Assembly: GCF_018219815.1 (NCBI RefSeq)
Contig: NZ_JADMKU010000005.1
Coordinates: 1 to 64,000, forward strand
DNA: 64,000 nucleotides
Direction: 5' to 3'
From: Thalassovita aquimarina
Lineage (GTDB): Bacteria; Pseudomonadota; Alphaproteobacteria; Rhodobacterales; Rhodobacteraceae
Positions 33,746-42,163 of this stretch are shown piece by piece. Position numbers and translations under genes: made by a program. The notes under the pieces were generated by a model. That model saw only the letters and a program-made list of their open reading frames with translations. It searched no databases and was not told where the DNA came from. Positions within the stretch are counted from its first letter, which is position 1. Each line of letters begins with the position of its first letter.

Positions 33746-33781
33746 GGCCCTGCTTCGCAAATTCCGGCGCCGAAGAAAAGC

Positions 33782-35237
33782 TCAGACGGCCCGCCCCGCG
33801 GCGCGCCCGGAAAAGATGCAGCCGCCCAGAAAGCTGCCTTCCAGGGCGTTGTAACCGTGATAGCCGCCACCACCGAAGCCCGCGACCTCCCCGGCGGCGA
33901 ACAGCCCGTCAAAGGGCGAACCGTCCGGGCGCAGCACCTGGCCGTTGATATCGGTATGCAATCCGCCCAGCGATTTCCGGGACAGGATGTTCAGCCGCAC
34001 CGCGATCAGCGGCCCGTTGCCGGGATCGAGGATCTTGTGCGGCTTGGCGGTGCGGATCAGACGATCGCCACGATAGGCACGGGCCTGCCGGATGGCGATG
34101 ATCTGCGCATCCTTGGCGAACTCGTTGTCGATCTGGGCATCGCGCGCCTCGATCTGCGCCGCGATCCGGGCGAGGTCGACAGGCGCGTCAGGCGTCAGCC
34201 GGTTCATGCCCGCAACCAGATCGCTCAGGGTATCGGCGACGACGAAATCCTCGCCATGTGTCTTGAACGCCTCGACCGGGGCGGGCGCGCCCTTGCCCGC
34301 CAGCCGCGCCCGGATCACCGCCGACCACTTGCCCGCCGTCAGATCCGGATTCTGTTCGCTGCCCGACAGCGCGAATTCCTTTTCGATGATCTTCTGGGTC
34401 AGGATGAACCAGCTGTGGTCATGTCCGGTCGACAGGATGCGCTTCAGCGTCGCCAGCGTGTCGAAACCGGGCAGGCAGGGGGCCTCCATCCGCTGCCCCA
34501 GAGCATCGAACCAGACCGAACTGGGCCCGGGCAGAATACGGATGCCGTGATTGGGCCATATCGGATCCCAGTTCGCCAGCCCTTCGGTGTAATGCCACAT
34601 CCGGTCTTCGTTGATCGCCCCGGCCCCGGCGGCCTTGGCGATCTGTTGCATCCGTCCGTCGACATAGTCCGGCACCCCGGCCACCATCCGATCGGGGGCG
34701 GGTCCCAGACGGTCGGTGGGCCAGTTGGCGCGCACCATGGCGTGATTGCTGCCGATCCCGCCCGAGGTCACGATCACCGCCCCGGCGCGCTGTTCGAACC
34801 TTCCGGTCACGTCGCGATTGGTCGACTGCCCGCGTGCTGCCGTATCCGCGCGCAAAACCTCGCCGGCGACCCCGGCCACCGCGCCGTTTGCCACGATCAG
34901 GTCGGTCACCCGGTGACGGAAACCGAAGCTGAGCCGCCCGTCGTCCGCCGCTGCCCGCACCAGCCGTTCGAACGGCGCGACCACCCCAGGCCCGGTGCCC
35001 CACGTGATATGGAAACGCGGCACCGAATTGCCATGACCGTCGGCCAGCGATCCGCCCCGTTCGGCCCAGCCGACCACCGGGAACCAGCGCATGCCGAGAC
35101 TTTTCAGCCAAGGCCGCATCTCGCCCGCCGCGAAATCGACATAGGCCTCGGCCACCCTGCGGGGGTTGGCATCCTCGGGCCGGTCGAAGCCGGCGCTGCC
35201 CATCCAGTCCGGCGCCCACGACGATGACATCGACCAT
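33782..35237 (-). pseudogene. FAD-binding dehydrogenase gene with N-terminal deletion and frameshift
   Basis: The ATG at 35237 has a proper GGGAGGA site and encodes MVDVIVVGAGL, the start of a flavoprotein Rossmann fold. Directly afterwards the frame is lost. The rest of the protein, beginning DWMGSAGFDRPED, continues in another frame to 33782 (about 473 residues; RFHITWGTGPGVVAPFERLV, VIVTSGGIGSN, DGLFAAGEVAGFGGGGYHGYNALEGSFLGG). Intact relatives, the KsdD-like FAD_binding_2 oxidoreductases, have about 60 residues between these parts, including the rest of the dinucleotide-binding motif. A short out-of-frame deletion therefore removed the FAD site. A downstream start could make a protein without it. 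Confidence 0.85.
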
Positions 35238-35308
35238 GGCGTATCCTCCCGCCGTCAGGCTAAGCGGGACGGGGGTTTCCGCAAACCCGGACCTCGCGTA
35301 AAGAAAAA

Positions 35309-35334
35309 GCGCGCCCTCGGAGGGACGCGCCTTT
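35309..35334 (-). terminator. Terminator after the small acidic protein gene
   Basis: GCGCG-CCCTC (35309-35318) pairs with GAGGG-A-CGCGC (35320-35330); on the minus strand it is followed by TTTTTCTTT. It also has a TTTT on the plus side, so it may work in both directions. Confidence 0.7.
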
Positions 35335-35356
35335 TGCTCTTGCCGTGCGGGCGGCC

Positions 35357-35506
35357 TCAGGCCGCTGCGGCGTATTCGTAATATTCCACGAAATCTTCGT
35401 CGCTGCCGTTCACGGCTTCTTCCGGGATGTAGTAGGCATAGGCCTGTTCCAGGGCTTCCAGCGCTTCGCGGGACCGTGCTTCTTGGGTTTGTGCGGTATC
35501 GGACAT
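35357..35506 (-). CDS. Small acidic conserved protein
   Basis: A 49-residue very acidic protein (SDTAQTQEARSREALEALEQ, AYAYYIPEEAVNGSDEDFVE, YYEYAAAA). I start at the second of two adjacent ATG codons because GAGG is then 5 bases upstream. Small acidic proteins with ALEALEQAYAYY-like cores recur in Rhodobacteraceae without known function. It lies between the flavoprotein pseudogene and sdhB with its own terminator, so it is a separate short transcript. Confidence 0.65.
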   Translation of the reverse strand: MSDTAQTQEARSREALEALEQAYAYYIPEEAVNGSDEDFVEYYEYAAAA

Positions 35507-35637
35507 CATTGCCTCGGTTCTCTGACGTTCCCCCCGTGACGCTGAAATTAAACATTGTGCGGAAAATGACATCTACCATTCGCGCCGTGCCGCCATGCAG
35601 CATTTGCAGGTTTGACGGGGTGACCGATGACCGGGAA

Positions 35638-35666
35638 AAGAAAAAGGCCCGCGTCGTGGCGGGCCC
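35638..35666 (-). terminator. Terminator of the sdh operon
   Basis: GGCCCGC (35646-35652), a six-base loop and GCGGGCC (35659-35665); on the minus strand the hairpin is followed by TTTTTCTTTT. A textbook Rho-independent terminator 27 bases after sdhB. Confidence 0.9.
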
Positions 35667-35692
35667 TTTCAAAGCACTGGATTTGCGCCCGG

Positions 35693-36475
35693 TCAGACCG
35701 TGCGGTTCACCAGCATGCGCTTGATCTCGGCAATCGCCTTGGCCGGGTTCAGACCTTTCGGGCAGGTCTTGGCGCAGTTCATGATGGTGTGGCAGCGATA
35801 CAGCTTGAACGGATCTTCCAGATCGTCCAGCCGTTCGCCGGTGGCTTCATCGCGCGAGTCGATGATCCAGCGATAGGCGTGCAGAAGCGCTGCCGGCCCA
35901 AGATACTTGTCGCCGTTCCACCAGTAGCTCGGGCAGGAGGTCGAGCAGCTGGCGCACATCACGCATTCATAGAGGCCGTCGAGTTTCTTGCGGTCCTCGA
36001 TCGACTGCTTCCATTCCTTGGCGGGCCGGTTGGTCTTGGTTTCCAGCCACGGCATGATCGACGCGTGCTGCGCATAGAAGTGGGTCAGGTCGGGGATCAG
36101 GTCCTTGACCACCGGCATGTGCGGCAGCGGGTAGATCTTGACCGTGTCCGACTTGACCTCGTCCATGCCGTAGATACAGGCCAGCGTGTTGATGCCGTCG
36201 ATATTCATCGCGCAGGACCCGCAGATGCCTTCGCGGCAGGACCGCCGGAAGGTCAGGGTCGGATCGATCTCGTTCTTGATCTTGATCAGCGCGTCCAGGA
36301 TCATCGGGCCGCATTTGTCCATGTCGACGAAATAGGTGTCGACCCGGGGGTTTTCGCCGTCATCGGGATTCCAGCGATAGATCTGGAACTTGCGCACGTT
36401 CGTCGCGCCCTCGGGTTTGGGCCAGGTCTTCCCGGTACGGACGCGGGAATTCTTGGGGAGCGTCAGTTGGACCAT
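35693..36475 (-). CDS. sdhB: Succinate dehydrogenase iron-sulfur subunit
   Basis: A 260-residue SdhB, the electron-transfer subunit between the flavoprotein and quinone site of complex II. The [2Fe-2S] ligands are in CREGICGSC and the later LACIYGM; the [4Fe-4S] and [3Fe-4S] ligands are in [23 protein letters not shown] and CPKGLNP. The ATG at 36475 has a TAGGAGA site. It is the last gene of the operon, after an inserted FkbM methyltransferase gene. Confidence 0.98.
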   Translation of the reverse strand: MVQLTLPKNSRVRTGKTWPKPEGATNVRKFQIYRWNPDDGENPRVDTYFVDMDKCGPMILDALIKIKNEIDPTLTFRRSCREGICGSCAMNIDGINTLACIYGMDEVKSDTVKIYPLPHMPVVKDLIPDLTHFYAQHASIMPWLETKTNRPAKEWKQSIEDRKKLDGLYECVMCASCSTSCPSYWWNGDKYLGPAALLHAYRWIIDSRDEATGERLDDLEDPFKLYRCHTIMNCAKTCPKGLNPAKAIAEIKRMLVNRTV

Positions 36476-36510
36476 TGTCGCTTCTCCTACTTCTGCGGAC
36501 GACGCCGCCG

Positions 36511-37302
36511 TTAATCGCTCAGTCGGCCCGCATCGCGGACAAACAGTGTATTTCCTTCGCCTTCGAACCGGGGCGCATACCCGGCGGATGTGATCCGCCC
36601 GATCAGGTCGCCGCCCCACTCCGCGGCATGTTCGGTTTCGATCAGGATGGCATCGGGCATGTCAGCCTCGCCCGCCTGATCGAGCCACGGGCCGAGAACC
36701 GAATCCTCGAACCCTTCGACGTCGATCTTGATGACACAGACATCATAGTCGTCCGCGCCCTTCATATAGGGGGCCAGCGGCCGGACCGGCACGCACACGG
36801 TGCCGTCGGCCTTGCCCTTGCCGACACCGCGCAGCGATGCCTGACCGTAATTTCCGGCGCTCAGCATCAGCTTGGCCTCGCCTTCCTCGGCACCAAGAGC
36901 ACAGCCTTCGATCCGCACCACGTCGCCAAGGCCGTTGCGGCGCACGTTTTCGCCCAGCCGCCCCAGCATCACCGGGTTGGGTTCGAAAGCGATCACCCGC
37001 GATCCCGCACCGGCGGCGCGCGCCAGCGGCACCGCGAAGGCGCCGCAGTTGCCGCCGATATCCAGCACCAGCGCCCGCTTTCCCCTCACGATGTCGGTCA
37101 GAGCTTGCAGCGATTGCGCCTCGGGCGGTTCACCGTTCAGCCAGATGCACTGTTCGGTGAAATTGTCCCGCGGATTGACCAGCAGCTCCACCCCCGCGAA
37201 GCTGACCGCGGTTTGCGGCAGCAGCGGCCGCAGGTGGCGCCGGACCTTGGGTCCGGCGACCTGAAAGGCCTTGCGCAGGTGTTTTTGCTGCTGCCGGTCC
37301 AT
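36511..37302 (-). CDS. FkbM family methyltransferase inside the sdh operon
   Basis: A 263-residue SAM-dependent methyltransferase of the FkbM family: motif [21 protein letters not shown], then [14 protein letters not shown], and the later [13 protein letters not shown]. FkbM enzymes methylate hydroxyl groups of sugars or natural products and are often found in polysaccharide loci. It lies between sdhA and sdhB with short gaps (9 and 35 bases) and must be co-transcribed with complex II. Nothing known links FkbM to succinate dehydrogenase, so it looks like an insertion that has been retained. Confidence 0.88.
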   Translation of the reverse strand: MDRQQQKHLRKAFQVAGPKVRRHLRPLLPQTAVSFAGVELLVNPRDNFTEQCIWLNGEPPEAQSLQALTDIVRGKRALVLDIGGNCGAFAVPLARAAGAGSRVIAFEPNPVMLGRLGENVRRNGLGDVVRIEGCALGAEEGEAKLMLSAGNYGQASLRGVGKGKADGTVCVPVRPLAPYMKGADDYDVCVIKIDVEGFEDSVLGPWLDQAGEADMPDAILIETEHAAEWGGDLIGRITSAGYAPRFEGEGNTLFVRDAGRLSD

Positions 37303-37311
37303 CGCCGCCCC

Positions 37312-39117
37312 TTAGAAGGTCCGCGCTTTCGGCGCGATCTTCTCCAGCGAGATGCCGCCTTCGTCTTCGGTGCTCAGCGGATCGAGGATCACCGGACGAT
37401 AGCTGAGATCGACCTTGTTGCCCTCGACGCGGGACACGGTGTGGATCCGCCAGTTCTTGTCGTCGCGATCCGGGTAATCCTCGTGCGCGTGGGCGCCGCG
37501 GGATTCCTTGCGCGCCTCGGCTCCGACGATGGTGGCCAGCGCGTTCGGCATCAGGTTGGCCAGTTCCAGCGTTTCCATCAGGTCGCTGTTCCAGACCAGC
37601 GACCGGTCGGTCACTTTCAGATCGTCCATCTTGGCGGCAACCGCAGTCATCTTTTCGACCCCTTCCTTCAGGGTCTTGTCGGTGCGGAACACCGCCGCGT
37701 CCGACTGCATTGTGCGCTGCATTTCCAGCCGCAGTTCCGCGGTCGGGATGCCGCCATTGGCGTTGCGCAGACCGTCGAACCGCTCAAAGGCCTTGTCGAT
37801 CGACGCCTGGTTCAGAACCGGGTTCGGCGCGTTCGGGTCAACCACCTGACCGGCGCGGATCGAGGCCGCGCGGCCGAACACCACAAGGTCGATCAGCGAG
37901 TTCGAGCCCAGACGGTTGGCGCCGTGCACCGAGGCGCAGCCGGCTTCGCCCGCAGCCATCAGGCCGGGCACGACGGCGGTGGGATTGTCCGCGGTCGGGT
38001 TCAGAACCTCGCCCCAGTAATTGGTCGGGATACCGCCCATGTTGTAGTGCACGGTGGGCAGGACCGGGATCGGTTCCTTGGTAACGTCGACACCGGCGAA
38101 GATCTTGGCACTTTCCGAAATGCCCGGCAGACGTTCGGCCAGCGCTTCGGCGGGCAAGTGCGACAGGTTCAGGTGGATGTGATCGCCATGTTCGCCGACG
38201 CCGCGGCCTTCACGGATTTCCATCGTCATCGAGCGCGACACGTAATCGCGCGGCGCCAGGTCCTTGTACTGGGGCGCATAGCGCTCCATGAACCGTTCGC
38301 CTTCGGAGTTGGTCAGGTAACCGCCTTCGCCGCGGGCGCCCTCGGTGATCAGGCAGCCGGACCCGTAGATGCCGGTCGGGTGGAATTGAACGAATTCCAT
38401 GTCCTGCAGCGCCAGCCCGGCACGTGCCACCATGCCGCCGCCGTCACCGGTGCAGGTATGCGCCGAGGTAGCCGAGAAGAAGGCCCGGCCGTACCCGCCG
38501 GTCGCCAGCACCACCATCTTGGCGTTGAACACGTGGAAGGTGCCGTCGTCGAGTTTCCAGCACACCACGCCCTGGCACTGACCGTCATCGGACATGATCA
38601 GGTCGATGGCGAAATATTCGATGTAGAATTCGGCGTTGTTCTTCAGCGACTGGCCGTACAGCGTGTGCAGGATCGCGTGGCCGGTCCGGTCGGCGGCGGC
38701 GCAGGTGCGCTGCACCGGTGGGCCTTCACCGAATTCGGTAGTGTGGCCGCCGAAGGGACGCTGGTAGATCTTGCCCTCTTCGGTGCGCGAAAACGGCACG
38801 CCGTAATGTTCCAGTTCGTAAACCGCCTTGGGCGCTTCGCGCGCGAGGTATTCCATCGCGTCGGTATCGCCAAGCCAGTCCGACCCCTTGACGGTGTCGT
38901 ACATGTGCCATTGCCAGTTGTCCGGGCCCATGTTGCTGAGCGAGGCGGCGATGCCGCCTTGTGCCGCCACGGTGTGCGACCGGGTCGGGAAAACCTTGGT
39001 CACACAAGCTGTGCGCAGCCCCTGTTCGGCCATGCCCAGCGTGGCCCGCAGACCCGCGCCGCCGGCGCCGACGACAACCACGTCATATTCGTGCGTTTCG
39101 TATTTGTATGCAGCCAT
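37312..39117 (-). CDS. sdhA: Succinate dehydrogenase flavoprotein subunit
   Basis: A 601-residue SdhA, oxidising succinate to fumarate. FAD-binding [20 protein letters not shown] is at 15-34, the covalent FAD-linking His is in [15 protein letters not shown], and the substrate and catalytic region includes [21 protein letters not shown] and RDYVSRSM. The C-terminus ends IAPKARTF. It follows sdhD by 13 bases. Confidence 0.98.
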   Translation of the reverse strand: MAAYKYETHEYDVVVVGAGGAGLRATLGMAEQGLRTACVTKVFPTRSHTVAAQGGIAASLSNMGPDNWQWHMYDTVKGSDWLGDTDAMEYLAREAPKAVYELEHYGVPFSRTEEGKIYQRPFGGHTTEFGEGPPVQRTCAAADRTGHAILHTLYGQSLKNNAEFYIEYFAIDLIMSDDGQCQGVVCWKLDDGTFHVFNAKMVVLATGGYGRAFFSATSAHTCTGDGGGMVARAGLALQDMEFVQFHPTGIYGSGCLITEGARGEGGYLTNSEGERFMERYAPQYKDLAPRDYVSRSMTMEIREGRGVGEHGDHIHLNLSHLPAEALAERLPGISESAKIFAGVDVTKEPIPVLPTVHYNMGGIPTNYWGEVLNPTADNPTAVVPGLMAAGEAGCASVHGANRLGSNSLIDLVVFGRAASIRAGQVVDPNAPNPVLNQASIDKAFERFDGLRNANGGIPTAELRLEMQRTMQSDAAVFRTDKTLKEGVEKMTAVAAKMDDLKVTDRSLVWNSDLMETLELANLMPNALATIVGAEARKESRGAHAHEDYPDRDDKNWRIHTVSRVEGNKVDLSYRPVILDPLSTEDEGGISLEKIAPKARTF

Positions 39118-39130
39118 TTTCCTAATTCCT

Positions 39131-39502
39131 TCAGAGCGCGATCTTGGCCAGGGCGAACAGACCGAAGCCGGTCACCACGTAGGACAGGCCGATCACGAAC
39201 ATCACCAGCAACTTGCGCGTGGTACCTTGCGCATAGTCTTCGATCATCATCTGCGCGCCTTTCGCGAAGTGGCGCAGGCCGACCAGCAGGACCAGAGCGG
39301 TCAGAACCGCGGTGAACGGGCGCGAAAAGATCGCCTGCACTTCCTCGTGAGAAGACCCGAGCGCGCGGCCGAAGATGAAGATGAAAAGCGGGACGATACA
39401 GGCCAGACCGACGGCGCTGACGGTCATGTACCAGTGGTGTTCGGTCCCGGTATGGGAAGCGCCTTTGCCCTCGGCGCGTTTACGGGCGGTCAGGTAACGC
39501 AT
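39131..39502 (-). CDS. sdhD: Succinate dehydrogenase membrane anchor subunit SdhD
   Basis: A 123-residue membrane protein with three helices (about 27-46, 60-80 and 93-116). The conserved His and Asp of the heme/quinone region are in [25 protein letters not shown]. It starts 13 bases after sdhC. Confidence 0.95.
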   Translation of the reverse strand: MRYLTARKRAEGKGASHTGTEHHWYMTVSAVGLACIVPLFIFIFGRALGSSHEEVQAIFSRPFTAVLTALVLLVGLRHFAKGAQMMIEDYAQGTTRKLLVMFVIGLSYVVTGFGLFALAKIAL

Positions 39503-39515
39503 GGCTCGGCTCCGG

Positions 39516-39899
39516 TTATACGATGATGAGGGTCAGGACGGTCAGCGCGACCGATCCGATCAGGCAGGCCCAGCCCAGCTTTTCAGCGGTGGGGATGTCC
39601 AGCCCGTGACCGGCGTCAAAATAAAGGTGACGCAGGCCCGCGAGGTAGTGATACCACAGCCCCAGCACCGACAGGGTCATGACCAGGTCGCCGAACCACG
39701 AGGTCATCACGGCATCAGCCAGGGCATAGTATTCAGCGCTCGTCGCCGCGGCCAGCAACCACCACACAACCAGAACCGCGCTGACGATCAGGGCGTTTCC
39801 GGTAATTCGCGTCAGAATGGACGTGATTGCAGTCAGCTGGGGGCGATAGATTTGGATGTGCGGGGAAAGCGGGCGCTCGGCCTTTTTCACATCAGCCAT
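39516..39899 (-). CDS. sdhC: Succinate dehydrogenase cytochrome b556 subunit SdhC
   Basis: A 127-residue membrane subunit beginning MADVKKAERPLSPHIQIYRPQ, the classical SdhC start (R-P-L-S-P-H-x-x-I/V-Y). The heme-binding segment is LGLWYHYLAGLRHLYFDAGHG. Three membrane helices. The ATG at 39899 has AAAGGATC upstream. It is the first gene of the operon, downstream of a double GTGATCAC operator. Confidence 0.96.
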   Translation of the reverse strand: MADVKKAERPLSPHIQIYRPQLTAITSILTRITGNALIVSAVLVVWWLLAAATSAEYYALADAVMTSWFGDLVMTLSVLGLWYHYLAGLRHLYFDAGHGLDIPTAEKLGWACLIGSVALTVLTLIIV

Positions 39900-40010
39900 A
39901 TCAGATCCTTTCAGGGTTCCCTTACTTAGCCTCTTTCTTACTGTTTTTTTTGCCCGTGTCACGCGCAACGGGGGTAGCGATTGCGCTAAACCCCGCAGAA
40001 AAGAGGGAAA

Positions 40011-40016
40011 ATTTTA
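40011..40016 (-). promoter_or_regulatory. Candidate -10 element of the sdh promoter
   Basis: TAAAAT on the minus strand, five bases after the proximal GTGATCAC palindrome. The -35 would fall between the two palindromes, where no good TTGACA is visible. An activator-dependent or repressor-covered promoter is consistent. Confidence 0.35.
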
Positions 40017-40018
40017 CC

Positions 40019-40053
40019 TTTGTGATCACGGCGAAACCCGGCGTGATCACAAA
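40019..40053. promoter_or_regulatory. Double GTGATCAC operator of the sdh operon
   Basis: TTTGTGATCACG (40019-40030), an 11-base spacer, then CGTGATCACAAA (40042-40053). Each half contains a perfect GTGATCAC palindrome and the whole 35 bases form one inverted repeat. The palindrome centres are 21 bp apart, two helical turns. The same arrangement and spacing precede sucC. Confidence 0.75.
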
Positions 40054-40128
40054 TATATCTTATCGAAATAATCGGGTTTTTCCTCGATTCCGCGACGGGC
40101 GAAGCATCGCCGCACATTACGATTTCCT

Positions 40129-40165
40129 GCCGTGATGAGCCGCACATGGCGCGGCTTGGCACGGC
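40129..40165. other. Long imperfect hairpin upstream of sdhC
   Basis: GCCGTG (40129-40134) pairs with CACGGC (40160-40165), and AGCCGC (40138-40143) with GCGGCT (40151-40156), with a 3x3 internal loop and a seven-base loop. It could be a structured leader, a small RNA or a cruciform; no T run follows. Confidence 0.35.
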
Positions 40166-40225
40166 ACTTGACCGGAATTGCGGCGGCACGGGCTGCTCCG
40201 CTTCCGCCTTGGGCGCCCCGAGAGC

Positions 40226-40233
40226 GTGATCAC
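40226..40233. promoter_or_regulatory. Solitary third GTGATCAC palindrome
   Basis: GTGATCAC within a larger perfect palindrome AGCGTGATCACGCT (40223-40236), 183 bp from the sdh double operator. It may be an auxiliary site for looping. It lacks the TTT/AAA flanks of the other copies, so it could be chance. Confidence 0.35.
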
Positions 40234-40270
40234 GCTATCGGCGGCACCGTCACGCCCGCCTGAAATGGAA

Positions 40271-40299
40271 ATCGGCCCGCACCGGAAGGTGGGGCCGAT
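40271..40299 (-). terminator. Terminator hairpin after mch
   Basis: ATCGGCCCGCACC (40271-40283) pairs with GGTGGGGCCGAT (40288-40299) with one bulged base and a GGAA loop; the minus strand then reads TTTCCATTTC. It ends the mcl2-mch operon. Confidence 0.65.
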
Positions 40300-40335
40300 C
40301 ATAAGAGAAATCAGGCAGGCCAGCTTGAAGGCCGG

Positions 40336-41367
40336 TCACATCGGCATCAAAGCCCAGTAATCGATATCCAGCAGAACCTCGGGCAGGTATTTGCCGTCCT
40401 CGCCCTTCAGCCGGAACGGTTCCCCCCCGCTGGTGGCGACCAGGCGCAGGCGGATGGCGCCGACGCCGGGCGCGGATGTCTCTGCCTTGTCCAGAACTTC
40501 GGACCACGCCTTCACCGTCAGGCCGCTGAAACAGGGGTTGGCATGGGCACCGCCGTTTAGACCAACGATCATCTGCGCGTTGGCCAGCCCGTTGAACGAC
40601 AGCGCACGGGCCATCGAAATCACGTGACCACCATAGATCAACCGCTGCCCATCGGGACGGAAAGTGGCGTCGAAATGCACCTTGGCGGTGTTCTGCCACA
40701 GGCGGGTCGCCATCATGTGTTCGGCTTCCTCGATGGTGACGCCGTCGACATGGTCGATCTTTTCGCCCACTTCGTAATCGCCCCAGCGATGCGGTTCGCC
40801 GGCCAGGGTGAAATCGTAGTTTGAGAAATCCAGCCCTTCGGGGATCACCAGTTCCTCGACCGGGATCACCTTCTTCAGCTCGGGGATCACCGTTTCCGGC
40901 GCCGGCGCATCAAGGTCGCGTTTGCGCACCATCACCCAGCGGGCGTAATCCAGCACCACCTCGCCCAGTTGGTTCATGCCGCGGGTGCGGACATAGACGA
41001 CGCCCGACTTGCCGTTGGAATTCTGCTTCAGCCCGATCACCTCGGACACCGAACGCAGCGTGTCGCCGGGATAAACCGGCTGCAGCCACTTGCCCTCGGC
41101 ATATCCAAGATTGGCAACCGCGTTCAGCGACACGTCCGGCACCGTCTTGCCGAACACCACGTGGAAGGCGGCCAGATCGTCCAGTGGGCTTTCGGCCAGA
41201 CCGCAATCGCGGGCGAATTCATCCGAGGAATACAGCGCGTGACGGGCCGGATAGAGCGCATGATAGAGCGCCCGTTCTCCTTCGCCCACGGTACGCGGCA
41301 CCGCGTGGGCGATCACATCGCCCAGCTTGTAGTCTTCGAAAAAGCGGCCCGGATTGGTCTTCGCCAT
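40336..41367 (-). CDS. mch: Mesaconyl-CoA hydratase (beta-methylmalyl-CoA dehydratase)
   Basis: A 343-residue protein with two MaoC-like hot-dog domains, the size and pattern of the ethylmalonyl-CoA pathway enzyme that hydrates mesaconyl-CoA to beta-methylmalyl-CoA. Seen: MAKTNPGRFFEDYKLGDVIAHAVPRTV, the domain 1 region VYPGDTLRSVSEVIGLKQNSNGKSG, VVYVRTRGMNQLG, and domain 2 with YGGHVISMARALSFNGLANA. The ATG at 41367 overlaps the DUF1737 stop by one base; an upstream GTG adds only one residue. Placement with an Mcl2-like gene agrees. Confidence 0.92.
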   Translation of the reverse strand: MAKTNPGRFFEDYKLGDVIAHAVPRTVGEGERALYHALYPARHALYSSDEFARDCGLAESPLDDLAAFHVVFGKTVPDVSLNAVANLGYAEGKWLQPVYPGDTLRSVSEVIGLKQNSNGKSGVVYVRTRGMNQLGEVVLDYARWVMVRKRDLDAPAPETVIPELKKVIPVEELVIPEGLDFSNYDFTLAGEPHRWGDYEVGEKIDHVDGVTIEEAEHMMATRLWQNTAKVHFDATFRPDGQRLIYGGHVISMARALSFNGLANAQMIVGLNGGAHANPCFSGLTVKAWSEVLDKAETSAPGVGAIRLRLVATSGGEPFRLKGEDGKYLPEVLLDIDYWALMPM

Positions 41368-41570
41368 CACAGTTCTCCAAGTTTCAGTTCGGGATGGTAT
41401 TCGCCGGGCGCATCCTTGGTCACCGCCTGACCGCAGCGCATGACGCCATTGGCGGCATCGAAGGCATAGGTCGGGTCACCGTGCAATTCCCAGCCCTTGT
41501 TCAGGGCCTCGGTCACCTTGTGGCAGAAGGCCGAGGTGTCGTCAGCGGTCAGAAAACGATAAATCTTCAT
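41367..41570 (-). CDS. DUF1737 family protein
   Basis: A 67-residue protein matching DUF1737: MKIYRFLTADDTSAFCHKVTEALNKGWELHGDPTYAFD, followed by a short variable tail. The family is small, soluble and uncharacterised. An ATG three codons earlier (41579) overlaps the NnrU stop in ATGA fashion and is a possible start. It is translationally coupled to both neighbours. Confidence 0.85.
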   Translation of the reverse strand: MKIYRFLTADDTSAFCHKVTEALNKGWELHGDPTYAFDAANGVMRCGQAVTKDAPGEYHPELKLGEL

Positions 41571-41575
41571 GGGTC

Positions 41576-42121
41576 TCATCCAAACGGGTTATAGCCAAGC
41601 CAGGTGTGGATCATGGCGATCGCGCCGAACACCACCACGGTTCCGACCGCAGCGCCGATTTCCTTGCCGGTGGAAAATTCGGTCGGTTTCTTCCACTCCG
41701 GCTCCATGCTGTTGATCTGAATGACCGAAAGGACCGCCCAGATCAGCATGCCGCCGAACAGGATGAAGGACGGCACGTCGCCGTTCACCAGCAGGTGCCC
41801 CAGGGCCCAAGCCTTGACCCCGGCCAGCTGCGGATGGCGGATCCTGGCGGTGAGGCGGGTTTTCATCCCCGAGGCGGCGAAAAGGTAGATCGACAGCAGC
41901 ATCAGCAGGTTGTTGATCCCGGCCAGTATAGGGGTGCGGCCCCAGTACACCGCGCCGTCTGCGGTGCGGTATCCGACCACCATCAGCACCAGCGACAGCA
42001 GCAACAGCAAGGCGATCGGCCCCTTGGCCTTTTCGCCCCAGGAGGCGCGCAGTTCGGGCGCCAGTCGTTTGAACAAATGCGCGCCCGACCACAGCAGCAC
42101 GCCCAGAATAAGCCAGATCAT
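41576..42121 (-). CDS. NnrU family membrane protein
   Basis: A 181-residue membrane protein with about six hydrophobic segments. Family features: WSGAHLFKRLAPELRASWGEKAKGP, RHPQLAGVKAWALGHLLVNGDVPSFILFG, and the C-terminal ATGAxxHxWLG-like AIAMIHTWLGYNPFG. NnrU was first linked to denitrification genes and its relatives to carotenoid or heme-type chemistry, but many copies, like this one, lie outside such loci. It is between mcl2 and mch, as in Rhodobacter relatives to my knowledge. Confidence 0.9.
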   Translation of the reverse strand: MIWLILGVLLWSGAHLFKRLAPELRASWGEKAKGPIALLLLLSLVLMVVGYRTADGAVYWGRTPILAGINNLLMLLSIYLFAASGMKTRLTARIRHPQLAGVKAWALGHLLVNGDVPSFILFGGMLIWAVLSVIQINSMEPEWKKPTEFSTGKEIGAAVGTVVVFGAIAMIHTWLGYNPFG

Positions 42122-42163
42122 GGAGACCTCCGTTCCATTTGGTTCTCTGGGCGCTAATGTGCC

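Larger units (their letters stand above)
39900..40335. other. Regulatory region between mch and sdhC
   Basis: 436 bases without a gene. From the mch end it contains a terminator hairpin (40271-40299), a single GTGATCAC palindrome (40226-40233), a long imperfect hairpin (40129-40165) and the double operator (40019-40053), followed by an AT-rich leader to sdhC. Confidence 0.6.

Noticed and set aside
32582-39315. Plus-strand frames of 881 and 946 codons opposite DUF1989/flavoprotein and sdh genes
   Set aside because: Antisense shadows; the minus-strand proteins are well conserved.
40019-40053. CRP-type (TGTGA-N6-TCACA) reading of the sdh operator
   Set aside because: The half-sites here abut without a 6-base spacer (TGTGATCACA) and occur as a 21-bp spaced pair, unlike a CRP site.
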